NCBI GenBank assembly: GCA_964610575.1 | Contig: CAZSYX010000007.1 | Coordinates: 1-64,000 of the forward strand | Direction of reading: 5' to 3' | Source: JADJWR01 sp964610575 | GTDB lineage: Bacteria; Pseudomonadota; Gammaproteobacteria; Burkholderiales; Burkholderiaceae_F | DNA length: 64,000 nucleotides | In this document: in pieces, positions 55,197 to 63,910 of the stretch | Position numbering within the stretch: position 1 is the first letter of the stretch | Layout of the letters: each line of letters starts with the position of its first letter | Notes under the pieces: generated by a model | What the model saw: the letters and a program-made list of their open reading frames with translations, nothing else | Told to the model about the DNA's origin: nothing | Databases searched by the model: none | Made by a program: the position numbers and the translations under genes

Positions 55197-56182
55197 CGGC
55201 GATGGCGCGCCTCTGGTCACGCATCATCGGCACCGGCGCTGCCCTGCCGGAGCGCGTGGTGACCAACGCGGAACTGGCGCAGCAGCTTGCTGCGCGCGGC
55301 ATCGAGACCTCGGACGAATGGATCGTCGCGCGCACCGGCATCCGGCAGCGTTACATCGCCGATGCGTCGCTGACCACCACCGAGCTTGGCACGCGCGCCG
55401 CGCGCGCAGCGCTGCAGGCGGCGAGGCTGGAACCGGCGGCGCTGGACCTGATCGTGCTGGCCACCTCGACACCTGACGAGATCTTTCCGAGCACGGCCTG
55501 CCTGGTGCAGGCCGAACTCGGCGCGGCCGGAGCGGCTGCCTTCGACGTGCAGGCAGTGTGCAGCGGATTTGTCTACGGACTGGCGGTGGCCGACTCGATG
55601 ATCCGCACGGGCGTCTATCGCCGCGCGCTGGTGATCGGGGCGGAAATCTTCTCGCGCATCCTCGACTGGAACGACCGCACCACCTGCGTGCTGTTCGGTG
55701 ACGGTGCGGGCGCCGTCGTGCTGGAAGCGGCCGATGGTCCGGGCATCATCGCCGCGCGCCTGCATGCCGATGGTTCGCAGTCGCGCGTCCTGTGCACTGC
55801 CGGTCGCGTCGCTCAGGGTGCGGTGCAAGGCGACCCCTTCCTGCGGATGGACGGCCAGGCAGTGTTCAAACTGGCGGTGAACGTGCTCGACTCGTCGGCG
55901 CGCGAAGTGCTGGCCGATGCAAGAATGGGCGTCGAGGCGATCGATTGGCTGATTCCGCACCAGGCCAACGTGCGGATTCTCAGCGCCACCGCGCGCAAGC
56001 TGCGCATGCCCGAGAGCAGGGTGATCGTCACCGTTGACCAGCACGGCAATACGTCGGCCGCCTCGGTGCCGCTGGCATTAGACCTGGCGGTGCGTGACGG
56101 TCGCGTCCGCCCCGGACAGCACGTGCTGCTGCAGGGGGTAGGCGGCGGCTTCACCTGGGGCTCGGTGCTGGTCCGATTCTGA
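55193..56182 (+). CDS. fabH: 3-oxoacyl-ACP synthase III FabH
   Basis: Initiates fatty-acid synthesis by condensing acetyl-CoA with malonyl-ACP; 329 residues. The catalytic triad is Cys123 (AVCSGF), His254 (PHQAN) and Asn284 (HGNTSAA). The GTG start at 55193 overlaps the plsX stop by GTGA; ATG 55202, three codons later, is the alternative. Confidence 0.96.
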   Translation: MTAMARLWSRIIGTGAALPERVVTNAELAQQLAARGIETSDEWIVARTGIRQRYIADASLTTTELGTRAARAALQAARLEPAALDLIVLATSTPDEIFPSTACLVQAELGAAGAAAFDVQAVCSGFVYGLAVADSMIRTGVYRRALVIGAEIFSRILDWNDRTTCVLFGDGAGAVVLEAADGPGIIAARLHADGSQSRVLCTAGRVAQGAVQGDPFLRMDGQAVFKLAVNVLDSSAREVLADARMGVEAIDWLIPHQANVRILSATARKLRMPESRVIVTVDQHGNTSAASVPLALDLAVRDGRVRPGQHVLLQGVGGGFTWGSVLVRF

Positions 56183-56201
56183 CCAACGGCAATCACAGAC
56201 G

Positions 56202-57134
56202 ATGAAGATCGCCTTCGTATTTCCCGGCCAGGGATCGCAGGCCGTGGGCATGCTCGATGCATTCGCCGGCGAGCCGGCGGTGCAGGACGTGCTGGCGCGC
56301 GCAGGCGAGGCACTCGGCGAGGATCTCGGCAAGCTGATCGCCGCAGGGCCGGTCGAGCAACTGAACCTGACGGTCAATACTCAGCCGGCGATGCTCGCCG
56401 CCGGTGTCGCCGTCTATCGCGCCTGGCTGGCCGCGGGCGGCGCGGTCCCGGCGATCATGGCTGGGCACAGCCTCGGCGAGTACACCGCACTGACGGCGGC
56501 GGAGGCCATCCCGCTCGAGGCCGCGCTGCGACTGGTGCGCTTCCGTGCCCAGGCAATGCAGGAAGCGGTGCCTGCGGGCAGCGGCGGCATGGCCGCGATC
56601 CTCGGCCTCAGCGATGAACAGGTGGCGCAGGCGTGCGCCGAGGCTGCCCAGGGGGAGGTGGTGGAGGCGGTGAACTTCAACGACCCGGCGCAGGTCGTGA
56701 TCGCCGGCCATGCTTCCGCCGTGACGCGCGCCTGCGAGGTCGCCAGGCGGCTCGGCGCGAAGCGCGCGCTGCCCCTGCCGGTATCGGCGCCGTTCCACTG
56801 CTCGCTGATGACGCCGGCGGCGGAGCGTCTGCGCGAACGGCTGCGCAGCGAGCCAATCACCGCACCGGCGATCCCGGTGATCAACAACATCGACGTGGCG
56901 GTCGAGTCCGAGCCGGATCGGATCCGCGACGCGCTGGCCCGGCAGGCGGCCGGCCCCGTGCGGTGGGCCGAGATCATCCGCAGGATGGCGGCCGACGGCG
57001 TCACCCACGTCGTCGAATGCGGGCCGGGCAAGGTGCTCGCCCGCCTGAGCAGACGCATCGTGCATCCGCTCGAAAGCCTCGCGTTGACCGATCCGGCGAG
57101 CATCGGCGAGGCGCTGGCAGCGCTGAAGGAGTGA
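56202..57134 (+). CDS. fabD: Malonyl-CoA:ACP transacylase FabD
   Basis: Loads malonyl groups onto ACP; 310 residues. GQGSQ lies at 9-13, the nucleophile Ser90 in GHSLGEY, Arg115 in VRFRAQAM and catalytic His199 in APFHC. It sits 19 bases after fabH and 2 bases before fabG. Confidence 0.96.
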   Translation: MKIAFVFPGQGSQAVGMLDAFAGEPAVQDVLARAGEALGEDLGKLIAAGPVEQLNLTVNTQPAMLAAGVAVYRAWLAAGGAVPAIMAGHSLGEYTALTAAEAIPLEAALRLVRFRAQAMQEAVPAGSGGMAAILGLSDEQVAQACAEAAQGEVVEAVNFNDPAQVVIAGHASAVTRACEVARRLGAKRALPLPVSAPFHCSLMTPAAERLRERLRSEPITAPAIPVINNIDVAVESEPDRIRDALARQAAGPVRWAEIIRRMAADGVTHVVECGPGKVLARLSRRIVHPLESLALTDPASIGEALAALKE

Positions 57135-57136
57135 AG

Positions 57137-57907
57137 ATGGACGCTACGCGCGTGTTTGCGGCGGATGCGCTTGCCGGCGAAGTGGCTTTGGTCAGCGGCG
57201 CTTCGCGCGGCATCGGCGCGGCGATCGCCGATGCACTGGCGCGGGCCGGTGCCGTGGTTGTCGGCACGGCGACGAGCGAAAGCGGCGCGACGGCCATTTC
57301 GCAGCGGCTGCGGGATGCGGGTCTCAAGGTCCAGGGCGTCGTGCTCGACGTCGCCGACGCGACGCGCTGCGAGGCGGTGATCGAGGAGGTCGGCAAGGCG
57401 CACGGCAAGCTGTCGATCCTCGTCAACAATGCCGGCATCACGCGCGACGGTTTGGCGATGCGGATGAAGGATGAGGATTGGGACGTCGTGCTGGCGACCA
57501 ACCTGTCGGCGGTGTTTCGCCTCTCGCGCGGCGTGCTGCGCGGCATGATGAAGGCCCGGCACGGCCGCATCATCAACATCACCTCGGTGGTCGGCGAAAG
57601 CGGCAACGCAGGCCAGACGAACTACGCCGCCGCCAAGGCGGGGGTTGCTGGCATGACTCGCGCTCTGGCGCGAGAGATCGGCAGCCGGGGCATCACGGTC
57701 AACTGCGTTGCGCCCGGCTTCATCGACACCGACATGACGCGGGCACTCGGCGAGGCGCAGACACAGGCTCTGCTGGCGCAGATTCCGCTTGGCCGGCTGG
57801 GCGCTGCCGCAGACGTGGCGGCGGCGGTCGTCTTCCTGGCTTCCGCGGCCGGCGGCTACGTGAGCGGCAGTACCCTGCATGTCAACGGCGGTATGTACAT
57901 GGGCTGA
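57137..57907 (+). CDS. fabG: 3-oxoacyl-ACP reductase FabG
   Basis: NADPH-dependent reduction of 3-oxoacyl-ACP; short-chain dehydrogenase of 256 residues. Cofactor motif GASRGIG (21-27), NNAG (97-100), and the catalytic Asn122, Ser150, Tyr163 and Lys167 (YAAAK) are all present. ATG 57137 has AAGGAG seven bases upstream; the extra N-terminal 12 residues compared with E. coli are minor. Confidence 0.96.
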   Translation: MDATRVFAADALAGEVALVSGASRGIGAAIADALARAGAVVVGTATSESGATAISQRLRDAGLKVQGVVLDVADATRCEAVIEEVGKAHGKLSILVNNAGITRDGLAMRMKDEDWDVVLATNLSAVFRLSRGVLRGMMKARHGRIINITSVVGESGNAGQTNYAAAKAGVAGMTRALAREIGSRGITVNCVAPGFIDTDMTRALGEAQTQALLAQIPLGRLGAAADVAAAVVFLASAAGGYVSGSTLHVNGGMYMG

Positions 57908-57919
57908 CCCGCCGCGACG

Positions 57920-57949
57920 GAGTGCGAGGGCGCTCTGCTAGACTTTTTT
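57920..57949 (+). terminator. Weak hairpin and T-run after fabG
   Basis: GAGTGC and GCGCTC pair (one G-T wobble) around GAGG, and six Ts follow after an 8-base space. It might attenuate read-through from fabG toward acpP, which would let acpP be expressed mainly from its own promoter. Confidence 0.3.
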
Positions 57950-57952
57950 CCG

Positions 57953-57980
57953 TTGTGGGCTCGCGCTCCGGCCATAAACT
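57953..57980 (+). promoter_or_regulatory. Candidate acpP promoter
   Basis: TTGTGG (57953-57958), 16-base spacer, TAAACT (57975-57980). The match is partial, but acpP often has its own strong promoter inside the fab cluster and its ribosome site here is excellent (GAGGAGGGG). Confidence 0.4.
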
Positions 57981-58019
57981 GGGGTCGGCGGGAGCCCAAG
58001 TAGTTTCGAGGAGGGGTAA

Positions 58020-58262
58020 ATGGAAAACATCGAACAGCGGGTCAAGAAGATCGTTGCCGAGCAGCTGGGCGTGAACGAAGCGGACATCAAGAACGAATCC
58101 GCCTTCGTCGAGGACCTCGGCGCCGATTCTCTCGACACGGTCGAACTGGTCATGGCGCTGGAAGACGAGTTCGAGTGCGAGATCCCGGACGAGGAGGCGG
58201 AGAAGATCCGCACGGTCCAGCAGGCCATCGAGTACGTCACCACCCATCTGAAGAAGGCCTGA
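58020..58262 (+). CDS. acpP: Acyl carrier protein
   Basis: Acidic 80-residue carrier for growing acyl chains. The phosphopantetheine site is Ser37 in LGADSLDTVE. A GAGGAGGGG ribosome site stands 5 bases before the ATG, consistent with very high expression. It lies between fabG and fabF as in most proteobacteria. Confidence 0.97.
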   Translation: MENIEQRVKKIVAEQLGVNEADIKNESAFVEDLGADSLDTVELVMALEDEFECEIPDEEAEKIRTVQQAIEYVTTHLKKA

Positions 58263-58301
58263 AGCGAGGCGGCGGCGCCCGCCCAGGTCCGGCTTACCCT
58301 C

Positions 58302-59537
58302 ATGAGCGAACGCCGACGCGTCGTCGTTACCGGCCTCGGCGTCATCAGCCCGGTCGGCAACGACGTCCCCACTGCGTGGGGCAATCTCGTTGCCGGGAAG
58401 TCCGGCATCGGCCCAATCACCCGCTTCGATGCGAAGGACTTCCGGGTCCAGATCGCCGGCGAAGTCAGGGGTTTCAACGTCGAGTCCTACATGCCGGCGA
58501 AGGAAGCTCGCCGGATGGACACCTTCATCCATTACGGAATCGCCGCCTCGGTGGAGGCGATCCGTGATTCGGGCCTGGAGGTCACCGACGCCAACCGCGA
58601 GATGATCGGCTGCATGGTCGGTTCCGGCATTGGCGGGCTGCCGATGATCGAGGACAACCACAGCGAGTTCGTGAACCGGGGCCCGCGGCGCATTTCGCCG
58701 TTCATGATCCCAGGGGCGATCATCAACATGGTTTCCGGCAACCTGTCGATCATGCTCGGGCTGAAGGGGCCGAACATGGCGATCGTCACCGCCTGCACGA
58801 CCGGGCTGCATTGCATCGGCGCCGCTGGCCGGCTGATCGAGTACGGCGACGCCGACGTGATGATCGCCGGCGGCACCGAGTCCTCGGTATGCCCGCTTGG
58901 CATCGGCGGTTTTGCTTCGATGCAGGCGCTGTCGGTCCGCAACGACGACCCGGCCACGGCCAGCCGGCCGTTCGACCGCGACCGCGACGGCTTCGTGCTC
59001 GGCGAGGGCGCTGGGACACTGGTGCTCGAAGAATACGAACACGCCAGGCGCCGCGGCGCGAGGATCTACGCCGAACTGGCCGGCTTCGGCATGAGCGCCG
59101 ACGCCTATCACATGACCGCGCCCGACGTCGACGGCCCGCGCCGCTCGATGCTCAACGCCCTGCGCAGCGCACGCCTGAACGTGGACGAGGTGAACTACCT
59201 GAACGCCCACGGCACATCGACGCCGCTGGGCGACATCAACGAGACCAACGCGATCAAGCTGGCGCTCGGCGACGCGGCGCGCCGGATCGTCGTCAACTCG
59301 ACCAAGTCGATGACCGGTCACCTGCTCGGCGGCGCCGGCGGGATCGAGTCGGTGTTCACCGTGCTGGCGTTGCACCAGCAGGTCTCGCCGCCGACGATCA
59401 ACATCTTCAACCAGGATCCGGAGTGCGACCTCGACTATTGCGCCAATACGGCGCGCGAAATGCCGATCGATGTCGCTCTCAAGAATTCCTTCGGTTTCGG
59501 CGGCACCAACGGCACCCTCGTCTTCAGGCGTGCCTGA
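58302..59537 (+). CDS. fabF: 3-oxoacyl-ACP synthase II FabF
   Basis: Elongation condensing enzyme, 411 residues. The catalytic residues are Cys165 (VTACTTG), His303 (NAHGTSTPLGD), Lys335 (STKSMTGH) and His340. The nucleophile-elbow sequence TACTTG has Thr where many homologues have Ala or Ser. The stop overlaps the start of the next gene by 8 bases. Confidence 0.96.
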   Translation: MSERRRVVVTGLGVISPVGNDVPTAWGNLVAGKSGIGPITRFDAKDFRVQIAGEVRGFNVESYMPAKEARRMDTFIHYGIAASVEAIRDSGLEVTDANREMIGCMVGSGIGGLPMIEDNHSEFVNRGPRRISPFMIPGAIINMVSGNLSIMLGLKGPNMAIVTACTTGLHCIGAAGRLIEYGDADVMIAGGTESSVCPLGIGGFASMQALSVRNDDPATASRPFDRDRDGFVLGEGAGTLVLEEYEHARRRGARIYAELAGFGMSADAYHMTAPDVDGPRRSMLNALRSARLNVDEVNYLNAHGTSTPLGDINETNAIKLALGDAARRIVVNSTKSMTGHLLGGAGGIESVFTVLALHQQVSPPTINIFNQDPECDLDYCANTAREMPIDVALKNSFGFGGTNGTLVFRRA

Positions 59538-59982
59538 GGCCACCGCGTTTCGCGTCGACCTGCTTGCGTCCCGCCGCGCGAGTCGTTTGCTCGCGGTTGC
59601 GCGGTTGCTGACCATGACGGCCGCCGCCGCTTGCGGGCTGGGGGCACTGCTGGTGCCGTCCCCGCTGCGGGTTGCGGCGACACTCGCATCGAGCGGAGCG
59701 CTCGTGCTCGCATTCTGTCCTGGACGTGCCTTGGCCGCGCGGCAACTCGCCGTTGACGCCGACGGGACGATTCGGATCGGTGTGGGCGAGAGCGACGTTT
59801 CGGCAGCCGTCCGCTACTTTGGCCGGTACTTCGTCTGCCTGCGGACGCCAAGCGGGCTTCTCACCGTATGGCCGGATTCGATGTCCTCAGCCAGCTGGCG
59901 CCGGCTGCTTGTTGCCTGCCGTTGGCAGCGCCGCCAGCCCGGCGATGGCCGAGAACCCCCCTCGGGATTGCGAACTAAATGA
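59530..59982 (+). CDS. YgfX-like membrane protein
   Basis: The 150-residue protein has two adjacent membrane segments (about 28-45 and 50-65, LLTMTAAAACGLGALL and VAATLASSGALVLAF) and a C-terminal WPDSMSSASWRRLLVACRW stretch like the YgfX/CptA family. In E. coli YgfX pairs with SdhE; here it lies between fabF and rpoE, a common betaproteobacterial position. The function there is not established. GTG 59530 is chosen because the fold starts soon after and it overlaps fabF by 8 bases. Confidence 0.75.
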   Translation: MPEATAFRVDLLASRRASRLLAVARLLTMTAAAACGLGALLVPSPLRVAATLASSGALVLAFCPGRALAARQLAVDADGTIRIGVGESDVSAAVRYFGRYFVCLRTPSGLLTVWPDSMSSASWRRLLVACRWQRRQPGDGREPPSGLRTK

Positions 59983-59998
59983 ACCGGCTCTGGTCTGA
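59971..59998 (+). promoter_or_regulatory. Sigma-E type promoter for rpoE
   Basis: CGAACTA (59971-59977) and GTCTGA (59993-59998) with a 15-base spacer resemble the sigma-E consensus GGAACTT and GTCTAA. The transcript would begin near 60005, about 33 bases before the rpoE ATG. Such autoregulation is standard for rpoE. Confidence 0.5.
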
Positions 59999-60037
59999 TG
60001 AGGCGGATTACTCGGCTTGGCGGGACAAGGCCGGCCG

Positions 60038-60637
60038 ATGAGCGAGCGTGACGCCGACTGGCAACTTGTCGAGCGCGTGCAGCGTGGCGACAAGCGGGCT
60101 TTTGACCTGCTGGTGGTGAAGTATCAGCGCAAGCTCTTTCGGCTGCTTTCCCGCCTGATCCGCGACCAGGCCGAAATCGAGGACGTCGCGCAGGAAGCGT
60201 TCATCAAGGCGTACCGGGCACTGCCGAATTTTCGGGGCGATAGCGCGTTCTACACATGGCTGTACCGGATTGCGATCAACACGGCGAAGAATTACCTCGT
60301 GGCGCGGGGTCGCCGGGCGCCGACCCAGACCGAGACGGAGATCGAGGACGCCGAGAACTTCGAGGATGGCGATTCGCTGCGCACCGAGGACACGCCCGAC
60401 CGCATACTGCTGTCGAAGCAGGTTGCCGAAGCGGTGAACCGGGCGATCGGGCGGCTGCCCGAGGAACTGCGAACGGCGATCGTGCTGCGCGAACTCGAGG
60501 GGCTGAGCTACGACGAAATCGCCGCGTCGATGAATTGCCCGATCGGCACCGTGCGCTCGCGCATTTTCCGTGCGCGCGAAGCGGTGGCCGAAGAATTGCG
60601 GCCGATCCTGGAAACGAGCAAGGATCGGCGTTGGTGA
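60038..60637 (+). CDS. rpoE: RNA polymerase sigma factor RpoE
   Basis: ECF sigma factor of the envelope-stress response, 199 residues. Region 2 has EDVAQEAFIKAYRALPNFRGDSAFYTWLYRIA, region 4 the helix-turn-helix LSYDEIAASMNCPIGTVRSRIFRAREAV. ATG 60038 fits the usual MSERDADWQLVERVQ start. It is followed by its anti-sigma factor (rseA) after 9 bases. Confidence 0.96.
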   Translation: MSERDADWQLVERVQRGDKRAFDLLVVKYQRKLFRLLSRLIRDQAEIEDVAQEAFIKAYRALPNFRGDSAFYTWLYRIAINTAKNYLVARGRRAPTQTETEIEDAENFEDGDSLRTEDTPDRILLSKQVAEAVNRAIGRLPEELRTAIVLRELEGLSYDEIAASMNCPIGTVRSRIFRAREAVAEELRPILETSKDRRW

Positions 60638-60646
60638 GGTAAGCAG

Positions 60647-61243
60647 ATGAATCCGGACCGAAACAATCCCAGCCAATCCGCCGTTGCATCGCAGCTCAGC
60701 GATGCCGATGAATGCGCGCAGCGCCTGTCGGCTCTGCTCGATGGAGAACTCGACGCAGAAGGGTGCAAGGCGCTTGTCGAGCGCCTCCGCCATGACGAGG
60801 AGGCCTGCCGCAAGTGGGCACTGCTCAATTGCGTCGGCGACGCCATGCGCTCATCGGACGTCGCATCGTTTCACTCCGATGGTTTTGTCGCCAGGGTCTC
60901 AGTGGCACTGGCGCGGGAGCCGACCGTGCTCGCGCCCGCCGCGTTGCCGCAACGCTCCGCAGTCCGGCGCTGGCTGCTGCCCGGCGCCGGTGCTGCCGCC
61001 GCCGCGGCCGTGCTGATCGCGGTGGGGCTGCCGTCGCGGCAGGGATCGTCGCCCGAAACGACCATAGCGAAGGCGCCGGCGGCGCCGACGACAACCGTCG
61101 CCGCAGTGCCGGTGATCGACCGGTCGCCACAGCTCGAGCGGTATCTGGCGGCGCATCGGGAACTTGCCGAGCCGACCGTGATGCCGCACTCGACCCCTTA
61201 CGTTCGTACCTCCGGCGCGATGCTGATGCAGGAGGGGCGTTGA
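60647..61243 (+). CDS. rseA: Anti-sigma-E factor RseA (MucA-like)
   Basis: Inner-membrane anti-sigma factor, 198 residues. The N-terminal cytosolic domain (LSALLDGELDAEGCKALVERL) binds sigma-E; a single membrane segment lies about 109-126 (LLPGAGAAAAAAVLIAVGL); the periplasmic tail is short and ends MLMQEGR. The stop overlaps the rseB ATG (TGATG). Confidence 0.93.
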   Translation: MNPDRNNPSQSAVASQLSDADECAQRLSALLDGELDAEGCKALVERLRHDEEACRKWALLNCVGDAMRSSDVASFHSDGFVARVSVALAREPTVLAPAALPQRSAVRRWLLPGAGAAAAAAVLIAVGLPSRQGSSPETTIAKAPAAPTTTVAAVPVIDRSPQLERYLAAHRELAEPTVMPHSTPYVRTSGAMLMQEGR

Positions 61244-62247
61244 TGCAGTGGCTGGTCTTGCCGGGGTGGCGCTGGCTGGCCTCGACGGTTCTGCTGCTTG
61301 CCTTGGCCTCCCTGGCGCAGGGGCAGGAGCGCGCTGGCGGCTCTGCGGGAGCCGATGCCGCCGACACGCGCAGCCCTGAGCAGTGGCTGACGATGGTGCA
61401 GCAGGCGGCGCGGCGGCTCGATTACAGCGGCACGATGGTCTACCAGCAGGGCAGCGAGGTGCGGATGTCGAGGATCGTGCACGTCTTTGACGGCAAGGTG
61501 TCGCACGAGCGGCTGCAGCCCATGGACGGCAGGCCGCGCGAGTTCATACGCAACGCCGACGAAGTCAAGTGCCTGATCCCCGAAGCAAAGCGGGTGGTGA
61601 TCGAGCGCAAGACGCGGGCCGAATCGTTTCCCGGACTGGCGGCCACGGCGGCCGCGGAGCTGTTGCAGCACTACGCGGTGAAGGTCGCCGGCCGCGAGCG
61701 GGTCGGCGGCTTCGACTGCCAGGTACTCGAGATACAGCCGCGACAGGGCGATCGCTACGGCTACCGCCTCTGGGTGGATCGCGCGACCGGCCTGCTGCTG
61801 CGCTCGCAGACGCTCAATGATCGCGGCGACGTGCTCGAACAGATGGCCTTCGCCGATGTCCGCATCGGCGGCGTCGATCGCGAGCAACTCAGGCCGTCGT
61901 GGCCGACCGAGGGCTGGAAGGTCGACGAGGCCGCGCACCGCCCAGTCGACCTTAAGGAGCAGGGCTGGCGACTTGCCCCGCCAAGCGGGTTCAAGCCGTT
62001 GTTCGCAGTGCGCCGGCCAATGTCGTCGGGGCCGGCCTTGCAGGCGGTCTACTCGGATGGCCTGGCCTCGTTGTCGGTATTCATCGAACCGGCGTCGGCG
62101 TCGGACGCCAGTGAAGCCCTGCCGCGGCGTGGCCCGATCAATGCCTACGCGAGGCGGGTCGGCGACGCCATGGTGACGGTCGTCGGCGAGATTCCCGCCG
62201 AAACGGCGCGTGCCGTTGCCCAGGCGGCCGAGCGCGTGGGCCGCTGA
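61243..62247 (+). CDS. rseB: Sigma-E regulatory protein RseB (MucB)
   Basis: Periplasmic sensor that shields RseA from proteolysis, 334 residues with a signal peptide (WLASTVLLLALASLAQG). The MucB/RseB fold is seen in SPEQWLTMVQQAARRLDYSGTMVYQQG and the later GWRLAPPSGFKPL segment. The fold resembles LolA and binds lipopolysaccharide or lipoprotein signals. It completes the rpoE-rseA-rseB operon. Confidence 0.94.
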   Translation: MQWLVLPGWRWLASTVLLLALASLAQGQERAGGSAGADAADTRSPEQWLTMVQQAARRLDYSGTMVYQQGSEVRMSRIVHVFDGKVSHERLQPMDGRPREFIRNADEVKCLIPEAKRVVIERKTRAESFPGLAATAAAELLQHYAVKVAGRERVGGFDCQVLEIQPRQGDRYGYRLWVDRATGLLLRSQTLNDRGDVLEQMAFADVRIGGVDREQLRPSWPTEGWKVDEAAHRPVDLKEQGWRLAPPSGFKPLFAVRRPMSSGPALQAVYSDGLASLSVFIEPASASDASEALPRRGPINAYARRVGDAMVTVVGEIPAETARAVAQAAERVGR

Positions 62248-62282
62248 CTTCTCACATCTCGATCCATTTCAAAGAAAACCGC

Positions 62283-63743
62283 ATGATGAACAAGCTGATT
62301 CTTCGAGTTCTGTTGCCCCTGTTTGTCGCCATCGGAGTCGGCGCCGTGCCGGCGCAGGCGCAGGCACCCGCGGCGCAGTTGCCCGACTTCGCCGACCTCG
62401 TCGAGCGGGCCGGCCCGGCCGTCGTCAACATCCGAACCACAGCGCGCCTGGGGTCCATCCACGGCCGCAACGGCACGCCGCAGATTCCGGGTCTGGACGA
62501 GAACGACCCGTTCTACGAGTTCTTCCGCCGCTTCTTCCCGCAGCCGCAACCGGGCCCGGGGCCGCAGCAGCGTCCCGGGCCGCGCGGTGAACGGCAGGTT
62601 CCGCGCGGGCTCGGCTCGGGCTTCATCATCTCGGCCGACGGCTACGTGATGACCAACCATCACGTGGTCGAAGGCTCCGAGCAGATCACGGTGACCCTGG
62701 CCGACAAGCGCGAGTTCAACGCCAAGCTGATCGGCTCCGACCAGCGCTCCGACGTGGCCCTTCTGAAGATCGAGGCGTCGGGGCTGCCGGCGGTCAGGAT
62801 CGGCGACCCCAACAAGCTGCGGGTCGGTGAATGGGTGATCGCCATCGGCTCGCCGTTCGGCCTCGAGAGCACGGTGACGGCGGGCATCGTCAGCGCCAAG
62901 GCGCGCGAGACCGGTGAGTTCCTGCCGTTCATCCAGACCGACGTGGCCGTGAATCCGGGCAACTCCGGCGGCCCGCTGATCAGCATGCGCGGTGAGGTGG
63001 TCGGCATCAACTCGCAGATCTTCACGACCTCCGGCGCCTTCGCCGGCATCTCCTTTGCGATCCCGATCGACGAGGCGATGCGCGTGCAGGAGCAGTTGCG
63101 CGCCTCCGGCCGAGTCATCCGCGGACGCATCGGCGTGACCATTGGTGCGGTCTCGCGCGAGGTGGCCGAAGCGATCGGTCTGGCCAAGCCGCAGGGCGCC
63201 CTGGTCACCAATGTCGATCCCGACGGCCCGGCGGCCAAGGCCGGAGTCGAGGCCGGCGACGTCGTGCTGCGCTTCGACGGGCGTGCCATCGACAGCCAGT
63301 CCGACCTGCCGCGCATCGTCGGCGGCACCAAGCCCGGAGCCAAGGTGGCGATGAGCGTCTGGCGAAAGGGCAGCCAGCGCGACCTGCAGGTGACGGTGGT
63401 CGAGATGGTGCAGGAGCAGCAGACGGCCCGCCGCGGCGAGCCGCCGCCGCGCAGCGCCGCGCCGGCAAATGCACTTGGACTGACGGTTTCGGATGTTCCG
63501 GCCGAGAAGCTGAAGGAACTGAAGATCAAGTCCGCCGTGCAGGTCGACGCCGTCGACGGTCCCGCCGCGACCGCCGGGTTGCGCACCGGCGACCTGATCC
63601 TGGCCCTGAACACGGTCGATGTCGTCAGCGCCAAGCAGTTCAATGACCAGGTCGCCAAACTGGACCGCAAGAAGAACGTGGCGCTGCTGGTGCGCCGCGG
63701 TGACACGACGCAGTACGTGATCATCCGTCCGGCCGACCGATAG
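62283..63743 (+). CDS. mucD: DegP/MucD-type periplasmic serine protease
   Basis: HtrA protease-chaperone, 486 residues with a signal peptide (cleavage near AQA, 27). The catalytic triad is His127 (TNHHVV), Asp157 (SDVALLK) and Ser228 (GNSGGPL); two PDZ domains follow (about 255-345 and 385-480). A proline/glycine-rich loop (86-107) precedes the protease core. It is in the sigma-E operon, as in Pseudomonas mucD, and would degrade misfolded envelope proteins. It ends near a strong terminator-like hairpin. Confidence 0.95.
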   Translation: MMNKLILRVLLPLFVAIGVGAVPAQAQAPAAQLPDFADLVERAGPAVVNIRTTARLGSIHGRNGTPQIPGLDENDPFYEFFRRFFPQPQPGPGPQQRPGPRGERQVPRGLGSGFIISADGYVMTNHHVVEGSEQITVTLADKREFNAKLIGSDQRSDVALLKIEASGLPAVRIGDPNKLRVGEWVIAIGSPFGLESTVTAGIVSAKARETGEFLPFIQTDVAVNPGNSGGPLISMRGEVVGINSQIFTTSGAFAGISFAIPIDEAMRVQEQLRASGRVIRGRIGVTIGAVSREVAEAIGLAKPQGALVTNVDPDGPAAKAGVEAGDVVLRFDGRAIDSQSDLPRIVGGTKPGAKVAMSVWRKGSQRDLQVTVVEMVQEQQTARRGEPPPRSAAPANALGLTVSDVPAEKLKELKIKSAVQVDAVDGPAATAGLRTGDLILALNTVDVVSAKQFNDQVAKLDRKKNVALLVRRGDTTQYVIIRPADR

Positions 63744-63768
63744 AGGCTGCGACATACCGCGACAGCGC

Positions 63769-63774
63769 TAAAAT
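63769..63774 (+). promoter_or_regulatory. Candidate -10 box upstream of lepA
   Basis: TAAAAT matches five of six -10 positions. The bases around 63746-63751 are a poor -35. A transcript from here would start near 63781 and immediately meet the hairpin at 63793-63822. Confidence 0.35.
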
Positions 63775-63792
63775 GCGCGTCGCGGCCAGTAC

Positions 63793-63828
63793 AAGGGGGT
63801 GACGCCGGCGGCGCACCCCCTTTGCTTT
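63793..63828 (+). terminator. Terminator or attenuator between mucD and lepA
   Basis: Perfect 9-bp stem AAGGGGGTG / CACCCCCTT with a 12-base GC loop, then TGCTTTG. It probably ends the mucD transcript. Since it also lies downstream of a possible lepA promoter, it may attenuate lepA. Confidence 0.6.
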
Positions 63829-63910
63829 GCCCGCTCCGGCCCGGAGCCGGCCAGCAGGTACCTGCGCGTGCGGTTCAGGAATCGCGCGGGGCCGCCACCT
63901 CTCGACATCG

